This document shows, piece by piece, positions 37,150-49,739 of a DNA stretch of 64,000 bases (within the stretch, counting starts at the first letter, position 1; each line of letters starts with the position of its first letter). The stretch comes from Warburgia ugandensis (taxonomy: Eukaryota; Streptophyta; Magnoliopsida; Canellales; Canellaceae), in contig CP141139.1 of NCBI GenBank assembly GCA_035236585.1, positions 52,769,217 to 52,833,216 on the forward strand. The letters run 5' to 3'. The position numbers were made by a program, and so were the translations under genes. The notes beneath the pieces were generated by a model that saw only the letters and a program-made list of their open reading frames with translations, was not told where the DNA came from and did not search any database.

Positions 37150-37680
37150 ATGCTGCCGGGATATGGTAGCGGGTGCGGTGACGATAATATTATGGAAGAA
37201 TCATAAAGCCACGAGGTTGTTAATGTGAAAAGTGAGGGTGGTAATCAGGAGTTGAAGAACCGTCCATTTTACGTTGCGCAGAGTTGGTTTGGGATCGGTC
37301 AGTTTAGAGTCAATTAGCTTTGTAGACGCGTACAAGAGGGGTACTCTCACTGACATTTTCTTCTGTCCATTTCTTCTCTGGATACTTGCAGAACCCTTCG
37401 GGGTAATCTCAGAACCAATTTAAGTCTTTATCGTTCCCCAGCTGCCTGCCTGCGAGCGTGCAATAAAGGCAGCGAGATATGCGGCCGTTCATCGGGAAAA
37501 GAAGAGGAATTCCAGGCTCCGCTTGCATACTGGCATCCTCTTCTGATTCGCATCCCGTGACAGTGCGGGGTCCCGCCCAAGTGACAGGCTGCTTGTTGTG
37601 CTTGTTAGTCACCCAAACCATTGAGACTTGGGCCACCTTTTCTTTCCAAGACACACCATGAAATGTTCATGACCGATAAC
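37150..37680. other. GC-rich, unique-looking segment of unknown role
   Basis: Compared with its AT-rich neighbours this segment is rich in G, C and CG, with GCGGCCG, GCGGGGTCCCGC (a perfect short palindrome arm pair) and CGAGCG. Overlapping short frames exist on both strands (37409-37654 on -, 37479-37661 on +), and neither matches a family I know. It shows no retroelement similarity. It could be a decayed promoter or first exon of a lost gene; the evidence is only compositional. Confidence 0.35.
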
Positions 37681-37779
37681 AATTTGGTATCATTGAGCAA
37701 GGGTCTAGGATACACTTGCGTAGCAACGAAGAATTGGATCATAAGTCATCGAGTCCCAAACTTTTTAGTTTTATTTTTT

Positions 37780-38755
37780 ATTTTTAAAAGGTTTTTATTT
37801 TTTTTGGTTGCAAAAATCATTATTTTTTGATATTTTTGCAAAAAAAGTCTTATATTTTTTTAGTTTTGCAAATGTAATATTAAGTTTTCATGAACTGTAC
37901 AAAATTGTCATATTGTTAGTTCTCCATCTCCCTTTCTTATCAATTTTTAAAAATTTTGATATTATCCTTCTCTATTTTTTATCTCTTAATACATTCTAAC
38001 AGACCTGCTATCTTAGAGGCGCAAATGTAATTAAGTTGCTGACTTGGTCTACTAACTTCAATGACTTCTTGGTGAATCTTGATATCTAACACAATTTGAT
38101 AACAAGGAATCTAATGTTATAGTTAGATTTAAATCAAAACCAACCAATAATGAGATATTCAATCTAAAACATGCCATGTTTACCAACCCATGAAATGGTA
38201 CTAGTTAAGCTTCTTTAACGAAATTCAATAATTTAAAATTTGATTTCTCGCTAAAAACTTATATAAAACTCTTACTAACACAAATTAGAATATAATAAAA
38301 TGCTTTAGACTCATAAAAAATATAATAAATTAAAGAACAAGTTTAAGAAATAAGCAAAATATTGTTCCTGTTCATGCAAACATTGATGAGTAGCAGACTT
38401 TAAGCTCTTCATTTGATGCCTTTTTGAATGAAAATTGAAAATCTAAGACTTGGACTTCTTCTTCTCAATGTCTTATACTGATCACGATCGATATTTTATA
38501 TTTTTATTGATTAAGGAAATAGAAAATCACGCGCAAAGTCCTATTAGAATGTATCAATGGAGAGAGAGAGAAGGGTAATATCAAAATTTTTTAAAAACTA
38601 ACAAGGAAAGAAGATGGAAAACTAACAAAATGACAATTTTGCAAAGCTCATGAAAATTTAATGGCAAATTTATAAATCTAAGATAACATTGGACATTTTT
38701 TTGTAAAAATACGAAAATATAATGGCATTAAAAAATATATTTTTTTAAAAAGAGA
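37780..38755. mobile_element. Foldback element with arms of about 215 bp
   Basis: The left arm (37780-38000) and right arm (38541-38755) are reverse complements with moderate divergence. Shared blocks, left to right and inward, are ATTTTTGCAAAAAA.GTC, TTTTGCAAATGTAATATTAA (right: ATTTGCCATTAAAT), TTTTCATGAxCT, CAAAATTGTCAT.TTGTTAGTT, CCATCT, TTTTTAAAAATTTTGATATTA, CCTTCTCT and ATACATTCTAA. About 540 bp of AT-rich sequence lie between the arms, with no coding potential. Long inverted arms fit a foldback or Mutator-derived MITE. Outer ends are AT-rich and the target duplication was not resolved. Confidence 0.75.
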
Positions 38756-39059
38756 TGAACTACACAGCAAATTACTTGTACACAGGCATACACATTCCTG
38801 ACTAATACTGGGCAAAGTGGAAAGCTGAGCAACTGGAGCCCTTGGCCAAGTCGTACTTTTATGGTGGATTTTGCGTGTAAAATACCCAAAGAACGTGCCC
38901 AATTGTTCCCGTGAAGAACCCCAATATTTAATTGATCCAGTTGCTTATGAGACATCCCGTTCAAGAAAATCAGATGAACGGGCCAGATCAACCTAAGTTG
39001 AGGCCTTACACGGACATATTGGAGGCCCACAAATTTTTGCTATGCTGACGCTCTGGTCA

Positions 39060-39440
39060 GATGATTAGTTACTTTGTTCCTTCTCTATAAATACTGAGGC
39101 AAGCTTGCTGCGCATCTTCTCCATCAGCTCCCTGTAGCTCCTTGCTAGTTGGATCATGTTCCACTCGGTCTTTCCTTCTTCTGCAATGAGTTGATCACCA
39201 CTCTCGAGTCTCCACATATATGTAACTCAGAATTGAACAAGTCAAGTGCAAGCAAAGGGCTTAAATGTAAGGCAAGCAACTCTGCCTCATTATTCATTTA
39301 AATACTCAAGTAGACACTAAAACCAGCTCTTAGTTCATCTCTCCAATCACCCTGCGCCTTGGCATGCCTTTGATCCAACAAAGCACAGTAGAAGCCAATG
39401 CTGATCAGGACGGGTCCAGCTGACCTGGAAGATATTGGAT
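39060..39440 (-). pseudogene. RNase H-like (RVT_3) fragment, probably LINE-derived
   Basis: On the minus strand, 39177-39297 reads MNNEAELLALHLSPLLALDL then LHICGDSRVVINSLQ. This is the RNase H-like fold of plant LINEs, with the AE and GDS catalytic acidic residues present. Upstream (about 39300-39400) WRDELRAGFSVYLSI corresponds to the preceding strand, and downstream frames are shifted and stopped. No reverse transcriptase sequence lies next to it, so it is an isolated dead piece. Confidence 0.65.
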
Positions 39441-40413
39441 TCTAGTTGAATAATATTATTTTGTTGGTATAAAGAGGGTAGTCCTTGAAAGAGTATATTC
39501 TGTGACTCTGGCTTTCCAAGAAGGTGAGGCTGGTCTGCAATCTAGAAGTCCACCAGCAATGACTAATATTAATGGTGTCAATCATCTAGTCATTTGCTGT
39601 AATTATAAGATTCACCATCTTGTTCTTCTTGTTGCCCTTATAAGCCATATTTGGAGGCCTCCCTACTATTTGTTCACTTACTAATAAGTAAGGCCTACTT
39701 GCTCACTTATAACTATGGTGTTTAAGGGCCTAATAGGATATTTTGGGGCCCTGATTACACCTGTCAGTAAATAATGTTACAGCTTGCTACTTTCAATTAG
39801 AAAAAAGAAGATTGGGCATGCATGAAAAAAATATTCTGACAGCATCAGAGAGCTGCGAAGTAAAGCCCACAGAAGCTTAACATATTTTGAAAAGTTACAC
39901 ACATGCACCCCTCGCACAGCCCGGAACACTGGTCACCCATGAGAGACTCCTTGCACCATCGCTAGAAGGCTCTCGTCACATGGAGGCTCAACTAGCTGGC
40001 ATGATACGAACAGCCGCATACTGGGCAAAGGCTTTGAGAATCTTGAGCCATCAAAGGTTATTACATCTGGTAAGAAGCTTATTGTGCAGCAATTGCCGTG
40101 GCAAAAGCTTGATTCTAGGCTGCAAATTGCCAGCCCAAATACCCTTATCAAAGGCTAATTGAGGCTGAGAATGAGAACAGGAAACAGCAACTTATGGACC
40201 AGTTTCAGATATGACTTTTGGTAAGAGAGAAATTTAGATCCAACTTACAGAGATGGTTACAATAGTGTCTTCCCAAGAGAGAACCACATAGGTGAACAAT
40301 GATCCAACCTCTCTTCTAATCCGACCTTCAAAAGAAAAAACAAAAGAATGTACCACATGTACGGATTTTCTGCTTCCGGGATATCCATATCAAACAGCAG
40401 TTGTAACCAAGGC
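39441..40413 (-). other. 3' flank of the zinc-finger gene
   Basis: Sequence downstream of the zinc-finger stop codon; the first few hundred bases should be 3' UTR. No clear poly(A) signal was identified. Open frames at 39887-40162 (+) and 39933-40151 (-) overlap each other and show no domain. Part of it is GC-richer than its surroundings, as for transcribed sequence. Confidence 0.4.
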
Positions 40414-40974
40414 TCATTCTGCCCGTTTCTTCACTTGAGCAGCATGCTTTTGACCGGAAAGATGGAAATTGAAAACCGTCTGACTGTTGCAGGCAACATT
40501 GCATATTCCACATACTCTCACCGAATCTTCTGCTGCCCCGCCTAGCAATAGTTTTCTTCTCTTTGTCTCTAGATCTTCCCCTGCCTCTGATGCGGTGGGA
40601 CCCTTCCTCTTCGGAAATGATGCACCAACATTTAGCCCCTTCTTGGCTGATGGATTTTCCTTCTTGACTGGATTTGGGTCCTTGGGCTTCATTGCAGCTG
40701 CTGGAGTGGTGGCTGCTGGAGCTGCTTTTTTAAACTCTTCTAGATTTTCCAAGTTCTTTCTGTGCTTCTTCCCTAGCTTATGCTGAACAAGGACTTCTTT
40801 ACTGGTGCAATCGATCTTGCAGAGTTCACACCATGCAGATTGAACAACCTTCGTTTTCTTCAGGGCTTTCCTCATAGCACCAGTAACATAAGGATGACTC
40901 ATTTGGGGGTAGAGGTACATTGTATTTGGATTGGGAGCTGCAATTGGCTCTGTCCCATCCAGAGGTCTTATGGC
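40414..40974 (-). CDS. Two-finger U1-type C2H2 zinc-finger protein, exon 2
   Basis: Exon 2 of a 337-residue protein (residues 152-337). It starts after acceptor CCACAG (40975-40980) with AIRPLDGTEPIAAPNPNT and ends with TGA at 40414. Two fingers of the U1/matrin spacing C-X2-C-X12-H-X5-H are complete: Cys200, Cys203, His216, His222 (WCELCKIDC...KLGKKH) and Cys306, Cys309, His322, His328 (CGICNVAC...LSGQKH). This type of finger binds double-stranded or structured RNA and occurs in splicing-linked proteins. The linker is rich in Ala, Pro and Lys and contains KRRK (289-292), a possible nuclear signal. Phase 0 fits exon 1 exactly. Extra small exons of length divisible by three inside the intron cannot be excluded. 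The exact family name is unknown to me; the function is inferred from the fingers. Confidence 0.85.
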   Translation of the reverse strand, partial: AIRPLDGTEPIAAPNPNTMYLYPQMSHPYVTGAMRKALKKTKVVQSAWCELCKIDCTSKEVLVQHKLGKKHRKNLENLEEFKKAAPAATTPAAAMKPKDPNPVKKENPSAKKGLNVGASFPKRKGPTASEAGEDLETKRRKLLLGGAAEDSVRVCGICNVACNSQTVFNFHLSGQKHAAQVKKRAE

Positions 40975-43352
40975 CTGTGGGAATCCAAAGAAATAGATAT
41001 CAATGGATCATGAAAGTAAACCAACACACAAATTCAGTTGGTGTGTACGAAAGTAAGATTAAGATGGAATATATGAGTGCAAACATAAAAATGAGATGTA
41101 AATATGCATGAATATGTTGTAAGAATCCAGGTAAGAGTCAGCACTTCAAGGCATGCAGAGAAGCTCGTTATGAAGAGTGACTTCTTGTGCAAGATCTAAG
41201 CCATTCATCTTGTTCAGAATGGTTTGGATAGGCTGGACAGTACATTCAAGATGGCTGGATGTTTGTAGTACATTTTATGTGCACTTAAAACCACAGCCAC
41301 TGAGTTTTTTTAGTTTTTTTTCAAAGACCCAAAACAAGAGGTTAGAATCATTCAAATGCATTGATTTTATATGGAAATGATCTTGTTAACCATGGTTTTC
41401 TGAAATTACTCTGTTGCCCATGGTAATATGTGAACTTTGGCTAGAAAAAGCTTCCTTCAAAGATCCCAACTAATGAACGATTCCCTATTACTGAACGGTG
41501 TATAATCATTGACTATATTGTGAACATTCTATAGAGATCAATTCATTATGAATATTTTCTACTCCATTGGCATGGGAGTGATAATTTGATCCCTTAACCA
41601 ATAGAAAGCCTCAATATGATATTTTGACATTTGATATAATTGATGAGTGAATACTTGTGCACAGCTTGTACCTTCTCCTAACCCTGTCAAGGCTTTGACA
41701 AAGTTATCAGCCTCAACACAGTTCCAATGTGCAAATGCATAACTGTATATCTTAGTCACCACCATTTTCAGCATTTTGGTAGGTCAATTCCAAAAGTTTA
41801 CTGAACCTTTCACACACAGATCACCATAGAAGTCTGAGATATTTGCCTAACTCTGGTACCTTTTATTCTCCATCAGTTTTTGAGTATGACCTAGTAAATC
41901 TTTGCTAGTGGAAGGCGCTTATTGCTGGTTAGAAAAATGTATCCTTCAAGCTCCAACTCAATTCTCTGAATTCCCTTTCATGTTGGAACTTTTCCATTTC
42001 ATTAGACGGATCTCATATAGACCGCAAGTCCACGTTCATGAGCGTGTCAATATTTCCCAATTGGCTTAAAATAATCAGATAAACTGGTTAAACTCCTCAA
42101 TTGTTGCAATCTTTTAAGGCATCTTTGAAGCAATGATAACATCCCATAAATCTAGAGGTATGATACCAAATTGAGCAATGTAGAGGACTGAAATTTCGAG
42201 GCAGGCCCTTAATCAGCTATACATAAGCAAAATTGAAGAGGAGACTTCAAATAAAAAACACATAATGGCATACCAGAATTAAAGCAAGCAGGGAACCATT
42301 TCTACATCAAACAAGGGAAAAAATGCTAATTATGTTAGAGAAGACTCTGTAAATGGGGATAATATGTGATTGATCACAATCGTTCATGGGTACCTTCATT
42401 TTATGATCTCCTACAAGCCAAAGGTCTATCAGCATGATAATTCTAATATGCAACGGCTAGAGTTTTCAAACTAGGTTGATTAAATTATGAATTATGATAC
42501 ACAATGTGGATCAACCAATGATGAGACACTAAGGTAGAATGTTTTTATTAATGTCAGATCATGGCCCACCAAAGCTAGGACCCCCATACACCCTTTTATG
42601 AATGAGCAAACACTACCAAAATTTGAGTGAGCAAGGGTAGTTATATCAAAATCAAACACAGAAACACAGAGTTGGGGATGTCATTGTGAAAAATGCACCT
42701 GAAAACCAAGAGTAATAAGTCTGCCAATGAACAAAGAAACTTATGAGTAACGGGAGGGTGTTGTTATAAAAAAAATGCAACCCTCAAAAATAGCAGTAAA
42801 GATTCTTCATTTTATCAAGAGAAATTCAAAATATCGGATATATTGCATGTTATATCCAATATTTTGACTGATATTTACGTTATACTCGATCAATTGGGTC
42901 TTCCAAACCAACATTCATTAGAATTGTATTTTACCAATAAAATTGGAAATATTTCGTATTGGATGATCAAAATTTCTGATGTATCAGTAAACAGGCCAAT
43001 ATTTTGATAACTTGATTTAGTCTACATCATGGTATGGTTGATTCCACCATCTTTCAGTGGGAGATCTTCTTACCCACATTAATTTCAGTGTGGAGGCATG
43101 GTTCTGTGTTTTGCCTCCGTTTCTTGTTACATGATACTAGGCAATCGGTCTATATAATGCAAATGTCCTGGTGGCAATATTTATCTGCTGATATTGGGAT
43201 CCCTAGCTCAATTAACATATGAGTAAGAATACACTATCTATCCTGTCCTCCTGTGCTCTATAGAGCAAATTTGTGGTCCATGTACCCTTGATGTATCTTT
43301 GATCCCATTGGCAGCCCAAGGTGCTTCTTGGATCATGCAACTAACAACGTGA

Positions 43353-43690
43353 TTAATCACTTATGTTCAGAATGGTAAATGTAAATACTGCAACACCCAT
43401 TACAATAAAATGTGGATCTTCAATCATTTCCCTTCCTTGCCATTCTAAGGCTTTCTTTATAACTGCGTTACTAATAGGTTTGCAGTTCATTCTGCAAAAC
43501 ATAAACAAATCTTTAGAAAATTTCATCTGCAACAACCAATTTATTTCTTTGAATCTCGTGAACTCAACCCCAAGGAAGTATCTTATTAGACCTTTCAAGG
43601 CTATCATTCAAAGCTCCAGCTTTTGTAGTTGCCATATACAAATACCAAAACCATCATCAACGTTAACTGTCACTGCTTGATAAAACAGTC
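43353..43690 (-). pseudogene. Copia reverse transcriptase fragment
   Basis: The minus strand reads ALKGLIRYFLGVEFTRFKE, then KFSKDLF..C.MNCKPISN and a short tail. This corresponds to the end of the Ty1/copia reverse transcriptase (the LKYFLGIE..RSK and CKPxSTP region). Just upstream a VNVDDGFGICIW stretch may be the eroded YVDD catalytic box. The rest of the element is missing. It lies in the zinc-finger intron, sense to the gene. Confidence 0.7.
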
Positions 43691-46324
43691 TCATCTACTA
43701 CCTGCAGTCTCAAATTCTTCAGGCTGCTACATATTTTTTACCCATTTTAAACAAAACATCAGCAGTGGTTTCAAGATTGATATCCTCCGCACTAATTTCA
43801 ACCACCACATAATATCCTCCATACTCATTTCAGCCACCACACTTCTCCCCAGATTCATTTTAAATTTGCAGCACCACTTTAAACCATCTTACCACCATTA
43901 CTCTACAAGTCTAATTTCCATTTAAAAATATGATAATATGATTACAAGATGAAGATGACAGAAACTTGTGAGAGTTCTCAATTTGCCTTAACTGCTATAC
44001 GGTTCAAGCATTCACTGGAAACTATACAGCATCAACAACTTGCTTATCCTTTACAAAAATTCCTTGAAACAAAGATATAATTACTTTCCTTGACTTCTTT
44101 CACTTCTCTTGATAGACCTTTAGGTACAAAACTTGTACGCGCTATGAACCAAGCTTATCAGACATAAATCATTGTCCTAAATTGCTTTCACATTCTCAAA
44201 TAAGAATGATGAATCTCTTTCTGACAGAAATTTTTTTTATGGAATTTCACTAAAACCAAACTAGCTCCTTCTTTCTGCATTTTTTGAAACTCCAGGAAAA
44301 GTTCCATGGGAGAACCTTCCCAATGGCCTGTTTCTCTTTCTAAATGTGAAAAAATTACTTAAGGAACTTCATCCTCTTTAAAACATCAAATCCAAACCCT
44401 CCCATGTATCAATACTTCAACTTTAAAGTTCAATGTCACCCAACTTAGGTGCCAACTGGCCTCCATAAATTAACTTTTACAAGATATGCTTCACTTCCAA
44501 AGTGGAAGGGCTGTTGCTCAACAAATAAAATTAATCTAGGAATAGCAGGTTAATCTTCCCCAAGAGTTCACATTGATGGGTGCCATCCATCACTGCAGAA
44601 CAGATTGAGCTGTGGACATCGACGCCAAAAGTGAGGCTAGCTTGGAAAGGGAGACAACTATTTGGCTTAGGATTTTGGCTTTTTGACAAAAATTTCACTT
44701 TCTTTAGACTGTAAGTCTCAATGTTGCTGAAGGAAAATTAGCACTGGTGCAACTAATTTATCAGCCAATCGAAGGGATTATCATTTTTTGTCTCTCATGT
44801 TGGCTTAGGTAATCTCCTCCTCAATCTGTTTGCCAAGCCTGGTCCAAGTTCTGGTGGGAATGCTGGCTGGTGAATAGAATAAGTCGGGAATAGAATAGAA
44901 CTTCTTTTCCTCAATTACAGGCCCCTGCAGCCAGAGAGTCAAATAGGTCAGAAAGATAACAAGAGCTTTTACTGTTCCGAAAAAGGAAAGTGGTTCTAGG
45001 AAATGGAATCACATTTATATTTCAAAGTCTTCTTAGGCAAAGCTAAGGGGAGCTTCCTCACATGACTCAGTACCTAAGTAAACTCTTTAATCTTTTTTGA
45101 ACCAAATCAAACTCGTAAACCTAGAAGTAACGGAAATTTTCACATTACTTCCCTTAGAAAAGATAGACTTCTAGAACCAAGAAATGATGATCTTTCTAGG
45201 TAAAGTGAACCAAGTCCTTACTGACAACAAATTGTAAACAGTTTATTGCCCCACATGGCAGAGCTTGAACCCCACCACCACCACACAGAAAACGCATCCC
45301 ACTTTACCAGCATATGGTGTGGGGCATCTAACAATTGTTTCTTCTTCTTTATGTACTCTTAGACCTGAACATAGAGCAATGACCCACATATCTCTGCATT
45401 ATTCTACATCAAATAACATTTTGAAGAACCAAATATCTAAGTTTCAATTGAAACTCAACGCACTGAATAATGGCAACAGTATCCCCAAACTGGTGGGTGT
45501 TTTTAATTGTAAAAAAGCACTTTTTGTTAGATGGCAAACATACTTCTTTTAAATTTGCAAGTGAGAAGAACTTAATCTTGAAACAAGCTTCCAGGAAGCC
45601 AGTTCTCACTTTATTCAGAAACTATACTTTTTAAACCACAAGGTGTAAACTTTTGCCAAATTATACCCATTCCAACATCCATGACCAGATTACATATGTC
45701 CATTAGTTCAATCATATCATCACTAATATTCAGTTTCCAAGGCCAGTAGATATCTAACAACTACAATGACTCCTTATGATACACGAGCATATCCATCACT
45801 AAAAATCAACACGAATTACAAAAGAAAGAAAAAGAAGGAAAACACACTTTCTATTTCCAGTTGGAATTAATCTAGAAAGTTTTTTTATTAGACTAGGAGC
45901 TTCTATTTTGTGAAGTTTCGTTTTTAGTAAGTTTCCTAGTGGCTTAGTTTTTTGAAAGTTTGCTATTTATGTAGGATTTGTCTAGTAGTTTTCTTTTTAG
46001 AAGTTTCTTAAATGAACACAGTCTTATAGTTTGTTTCTAATTAAGAGACTTGAGAAAGTCTATAAAAGCATTGTAAAGGGACAGTTTACATAACTTCTCT
46101 ATGAATGACTTCTAAGTTTACTTTCTTTTATCTTCTCTTTCTTGTTTACTAATTCAAGCCTTCTGCTATTTTAAGAAAAAATTAGTTAGAAGTTTGAGTT
46201 AGGGAGAGCGTGATTTCTGATTTCTAGGAACCCCTCAACCCTCTCAACCCTTTATTTTCTCTCCCCCGAGAAAATTGAGTTCGTTTCAACTTTATTGATA
46301 CTTCCTGCTGCATCAATTGGCATC

Positions 46325-46440
46325 AACCTGGAGGTCACAGGTTCAAGGCGTGGAAACAGCCTCTTGCAAAATGCAAGGTAAGGCTGCGTACTATAGGCCC
46401 TTTGTGGTCTGCCCTTCCCTGGACCTCGCTTACTCAGGAG
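46325..46440 (+). mobile_element. Au-type SINE fragment inside the small LTR element
   Basis: CCTGGAGGTCACAGGTTCAA (B-box region), GTGGAAACAGCCTCTTGCAAAATG, AAGGCTGCGTACTATAGGCC and CTTCCCTGGACC are in Au SINE order. The head and the final GGCGGGAGCTTCG tail are missing. It starts right after the first LTR of the small element, so similarity of that junction to a primer-binding site is unreliable. Confidence 0.75.
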
Positions 46441-47480
46441 ATTAAATCCAACAGTACCTGAACCAAGCATTTGAAGAATTATAAAGAGGAAAATAAGGAG
46501 ATTTGGACTTGGTGCCCATAAAATCTGGAAGATAAGCCCCAAGATACTACAGTATGATGTTCTTTGCAGACTGAAGAAGAAATTATTGGTCTAGCAATCT
46601 TTTGTAGCAAAGAACTGTTCAAGGCGTGGCCAAATGAACAATATTGAAGCATTTAATCAAGCATACATACTTGGGTTAAGAGCCAAACAAAATCAGTCTC
46701 ACAGAAACCATCAGAATTAGCCTCTAATCTGGTGGTTCAACTTCAAACTACAATAAAAGAAAAATAGGAAGGAAAAGCAACCTGCAGTTGGTTAGAAGGC
46801 ATGAAGATGAAGCTGAAGTTTGAAAGAGGCGATTCAAGGAACCCTATAATTAGTGAACTCACTGACAAGTTCTTTTGAGGACCGAGAGTATGATGAAGGA
46901 GCATCTCCATCTCTAAAAATCATCAAGAATTAGAAAATGAAGAAAAATACAAGAAGTTACCAGTCATGTTACCGTTCATGTGGACAGTAAACACTTTACT
47001 GTCCATGTGAACAGCAATACAAGGAATTTGGTAGTTGAATTAGGTTTGCTACTTTTGGAGTTAGTTTAGGAAAGTCTTTTTACTAAACCAGGAGTGTCTA
47101 TTTTGTAGAGTCTTGGTCTTAAAATGTTTCCAATAGGTCTACTTTTAAAAAGTTTGCTATTTTGAGCAGGATTAGTTTAACAGTTTTCTTTTTAGAAGAT
47201 TTCTAGGAGTCTTTCACTAGCAAACAAAGTCCTTTAGTTTATTTCTAATTGGGAAGACTAGAAAAAGTCTATAAAAGCATTGTAAACGGATATTGCACAT
47301 CAGTTTCTATGAATGAAATTCTAAGCTTACTATTTTCTCTTACTTGTTTACTGACTCAAGCCATTAGCTATTTTGGCAATAAAAAGAAGAAGAAGAAGTT
47401 AGAAGTTTGAGTTAGAGAGAGTGTGATTTTTGGTTTTGAGAAACTTCTCGACCTTTGATCTCTGGTGGGAAAAAATTGAG

Positions 47481-48346
47481 CCCATACCTTTTCACATTAG
47501 TTATGGATGAGTTAACAAAACATTTGCACGAAGAGATTCCATGGTGCATGCTATTTGCAGACAATATAGTTTTATTGATGAGACAAGAGAGGGCGTAAAC
47601 ACAAAGCTAAAGTTATGGAGAGAAGTATTAAAACCTAAAGGATTTAAAATGAGACAAGCTAAGATAGAGTATATGGAATGCAATTCTAGTAAGGAGAGGA
47701 GAGGGAGCAAAGCACCAATAAAGATGGATAACCAAAAAGCCCCTATAAAAGATCACTTTCAGTACTTAAAATCGATGATTCATGAGAGTTGAGAGATTGA
47801 GAAGGAGGTTACCCAAAGAATCTAAGCGGGTTGGAACAAATGAAGATGTGCATTTGCAATTTTGTGTGATCGGCGGGTGCCACTCAAACTAAAAGAAAAA
47901 TTCTATAGGATGGCTATAAGGCCAGCCATGCTCTATGAATCAGGGTATTGGGCAATTAAAGAACATTATATTTATAGGCTGAGCATAGTAGAAATGAGGA
48001 TGCTGAGATGGATGAGTGGCAAGACAAGAAAGGATAAAATTAGGAATGAAAACATTAGAGAAACATCGGGGTAGCACCAATAGGTAACAAGACGCGGGAG
48101 ATTAGACTTAGATGGTTTGGACATGTCCAATGAAGACCGAAAACGGCACCAGTTAGAAGGAGTGGGGCAATACAAGTAAATGGTTTTAAAAGGGCAAGGG
48201 GAAGGCCCAAAAGAACGTGAATATAACTAGTGAGAAAAGATTTAAAAACTTTGGGACTACATGAAGCCATGGTACTAAATAAAAGGGAATGAAGGAACAA
48301 GATTCATGTAGCTAACCCCTAATTGGGATAAGGTCTTGATGATGAG
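47481..48346 (+). mobile_element. 5'-truncated RTE LINE
   Basis: The sequence starts inside the reverse transcriptase with LVMDELTKHLHEEIPWCMLF and continues to a C-terminal region with MLRWMSGKTRKDKIRN, matching the other LINE copies. The catalytic box FADD reads FADN. The 3' end is TTGGGATAAGGTCTTGATGATGA with GAT triplets. It lies inside the second LTR of the small LTR element and is antisense to the zinc-finger gene. Confidence 0.85.
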
Positions 48347-49739
48347 CTTTATTGATACTTCCTGCTGAGATACCTTTTTTCCTAGTTAGGCTAGTCTTAG
48401 TAATTGCCTGTCCTTGAACAAGAGGAAACATTTCTCATGAAGACAGCACAGCCAACAATGTGAAACCTAACACAAAAAATGGCTGCGAATGGCCCTCAAG
48501 CATTATAGACACCTTTATTGTTAATCATATCATGCAAAGAGACAAGATCTCTGAAAGTCTATGGCCTGGTGAAAATCGCAAGCACAATACTTTACTGTAA
48601 AGCCTTGAACTCTTGGAGAATGACCAAAATACAAATTGGATTCTACAATTCCACCCCAAACAAAACCATTCTTGCTGGGTTTCCTTGACATTGATTCACC
48701 ACTTTGTCTTCAAGAATGTGATAAATTTGAACAATATGAGTCAACCCCAATGCAAATGTTTGGTCAACAGCTTTCAAATGAAGCCACAATCCAGCAACAG
48801 TTTCAGTAGATTAGCCACCTGTGCTAGATTTCTGAACCATCAATGAACATCCCCCTTCAAACTCTACCAGTTTCTTTCATATAATCCTTTCCTCTTTAAC
48901 CATTTCCGGCACTTCTATGATTTAGAACTCAGCTAATTAGGATATCACATCCTTTATAACTGAGATTCTTAACATTTAAAATACATCTCATTTCCAGCTT
49001 GAACATGAATTAACAAGTGCCATTTATTCCATAAGACTAAGGAGAGACCTGATATCTGAAGCCTTAAACAGCTTTATGTGCACCAGATGGCTAACAACAT
49101 ATACCAATATTGACAATGAGCAGGTTGGAGTTACTATTTATAACCTAATAGACGGAAGGCAATGAGAATCATCAACAAGAGCACTCTCCACTAATTCGCT
49201 ATTCAGAAAATCAACTCAACGCAATATGGCTATGAAAATGCAACTATCCAAATAAATTAAATAAGTAAACAACAAACTTTGTAGAAAAATAAGATATATA
49301 AAGCATTGGAAAACATGGTAAACTTTCAACCGGCAGAATGTTTCATGAATGTAGACATACCGTTGCTTGATAAACAGGGATAGAAAACACCAAGTATGTA
49401 CTTCACTTGAACAACCCACAATTTTCATAATTCAAGTGATACTGGGTAATGGACAAATGAACCACCCATAAAGTTCAAAGACTAAATAAATAATAACATA
49501 CAACATGGACATAGAAACTCCTATTCTTAAGCACAGATATTTGAATCACTTTAAAAGTGTGAATTGAACTCAAGAAATGCATGGAACACTACAATCAAGA
49601 CTGGATCTTTGTACAATACACTTGAACCAACAACTAGCTAAACATTAAATGAGGAACAAGCAAACACTCACACCAATGAGCAACATTTTTTAAAGAAACA
49701 TTTACTAGTATGAGATGATTGCCAAAAACCAAACTCATC

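Larger units (their letters stand above)
45862..48368 (+). mobile_element. Small non-autonomous LTR element with nested insertions
   Basis: LTR-like repeats lie at 45862-46312 and at 47056-47480 plus 48347-48368. Both begin TGGA(A/G)TTA and share TTTTCTTTTTAGAAG, AGTCTATAAAAGCATTGTAAA (TATA-like box) and GTTAGAAGTTTGAGTTAG, in that order. The last 21 bp of the first copy (46290-46310) recur at 48347-48367, beyond a LINE that splits the second copy. The interior (46313-47055, about 740 bp) has no coding capacity and contains a SINE piece. Size and structure fit a TRIM or similar element. No flanking duplication or clear polypurine tract was found. Confidence 0.65.

Noticed and set aside
37409..37661. 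Overlapping short open frames on both strands of the GC-rich segment
   Set aside because: Neither shows a domain, a splice structure or a clear start context; they are noted only as compositional features.
39930..40020. A minus-strand segment with CGTATCATGCCAGC and ATGGGTGACC, reminiscent of 5S rRNA
   Set aside because: Only two short words match and the rest of the 5S gene, including a proper internal control region, is absent.
41559..41774. Possible copia RNase H tail (MSKYHIEAFYWLRDQ)
   Set aside because: The resemblance to the copia KHIEVDCHFVRD segment is short and the neighbouring motifs are absent.
46310..46330. A tRNA-iMet-type primer-binding site after the first LTR of the small element
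   Set aside because: The matching bases overlap the start of a SINE fragment and agree at only about 8 of 12 positions.
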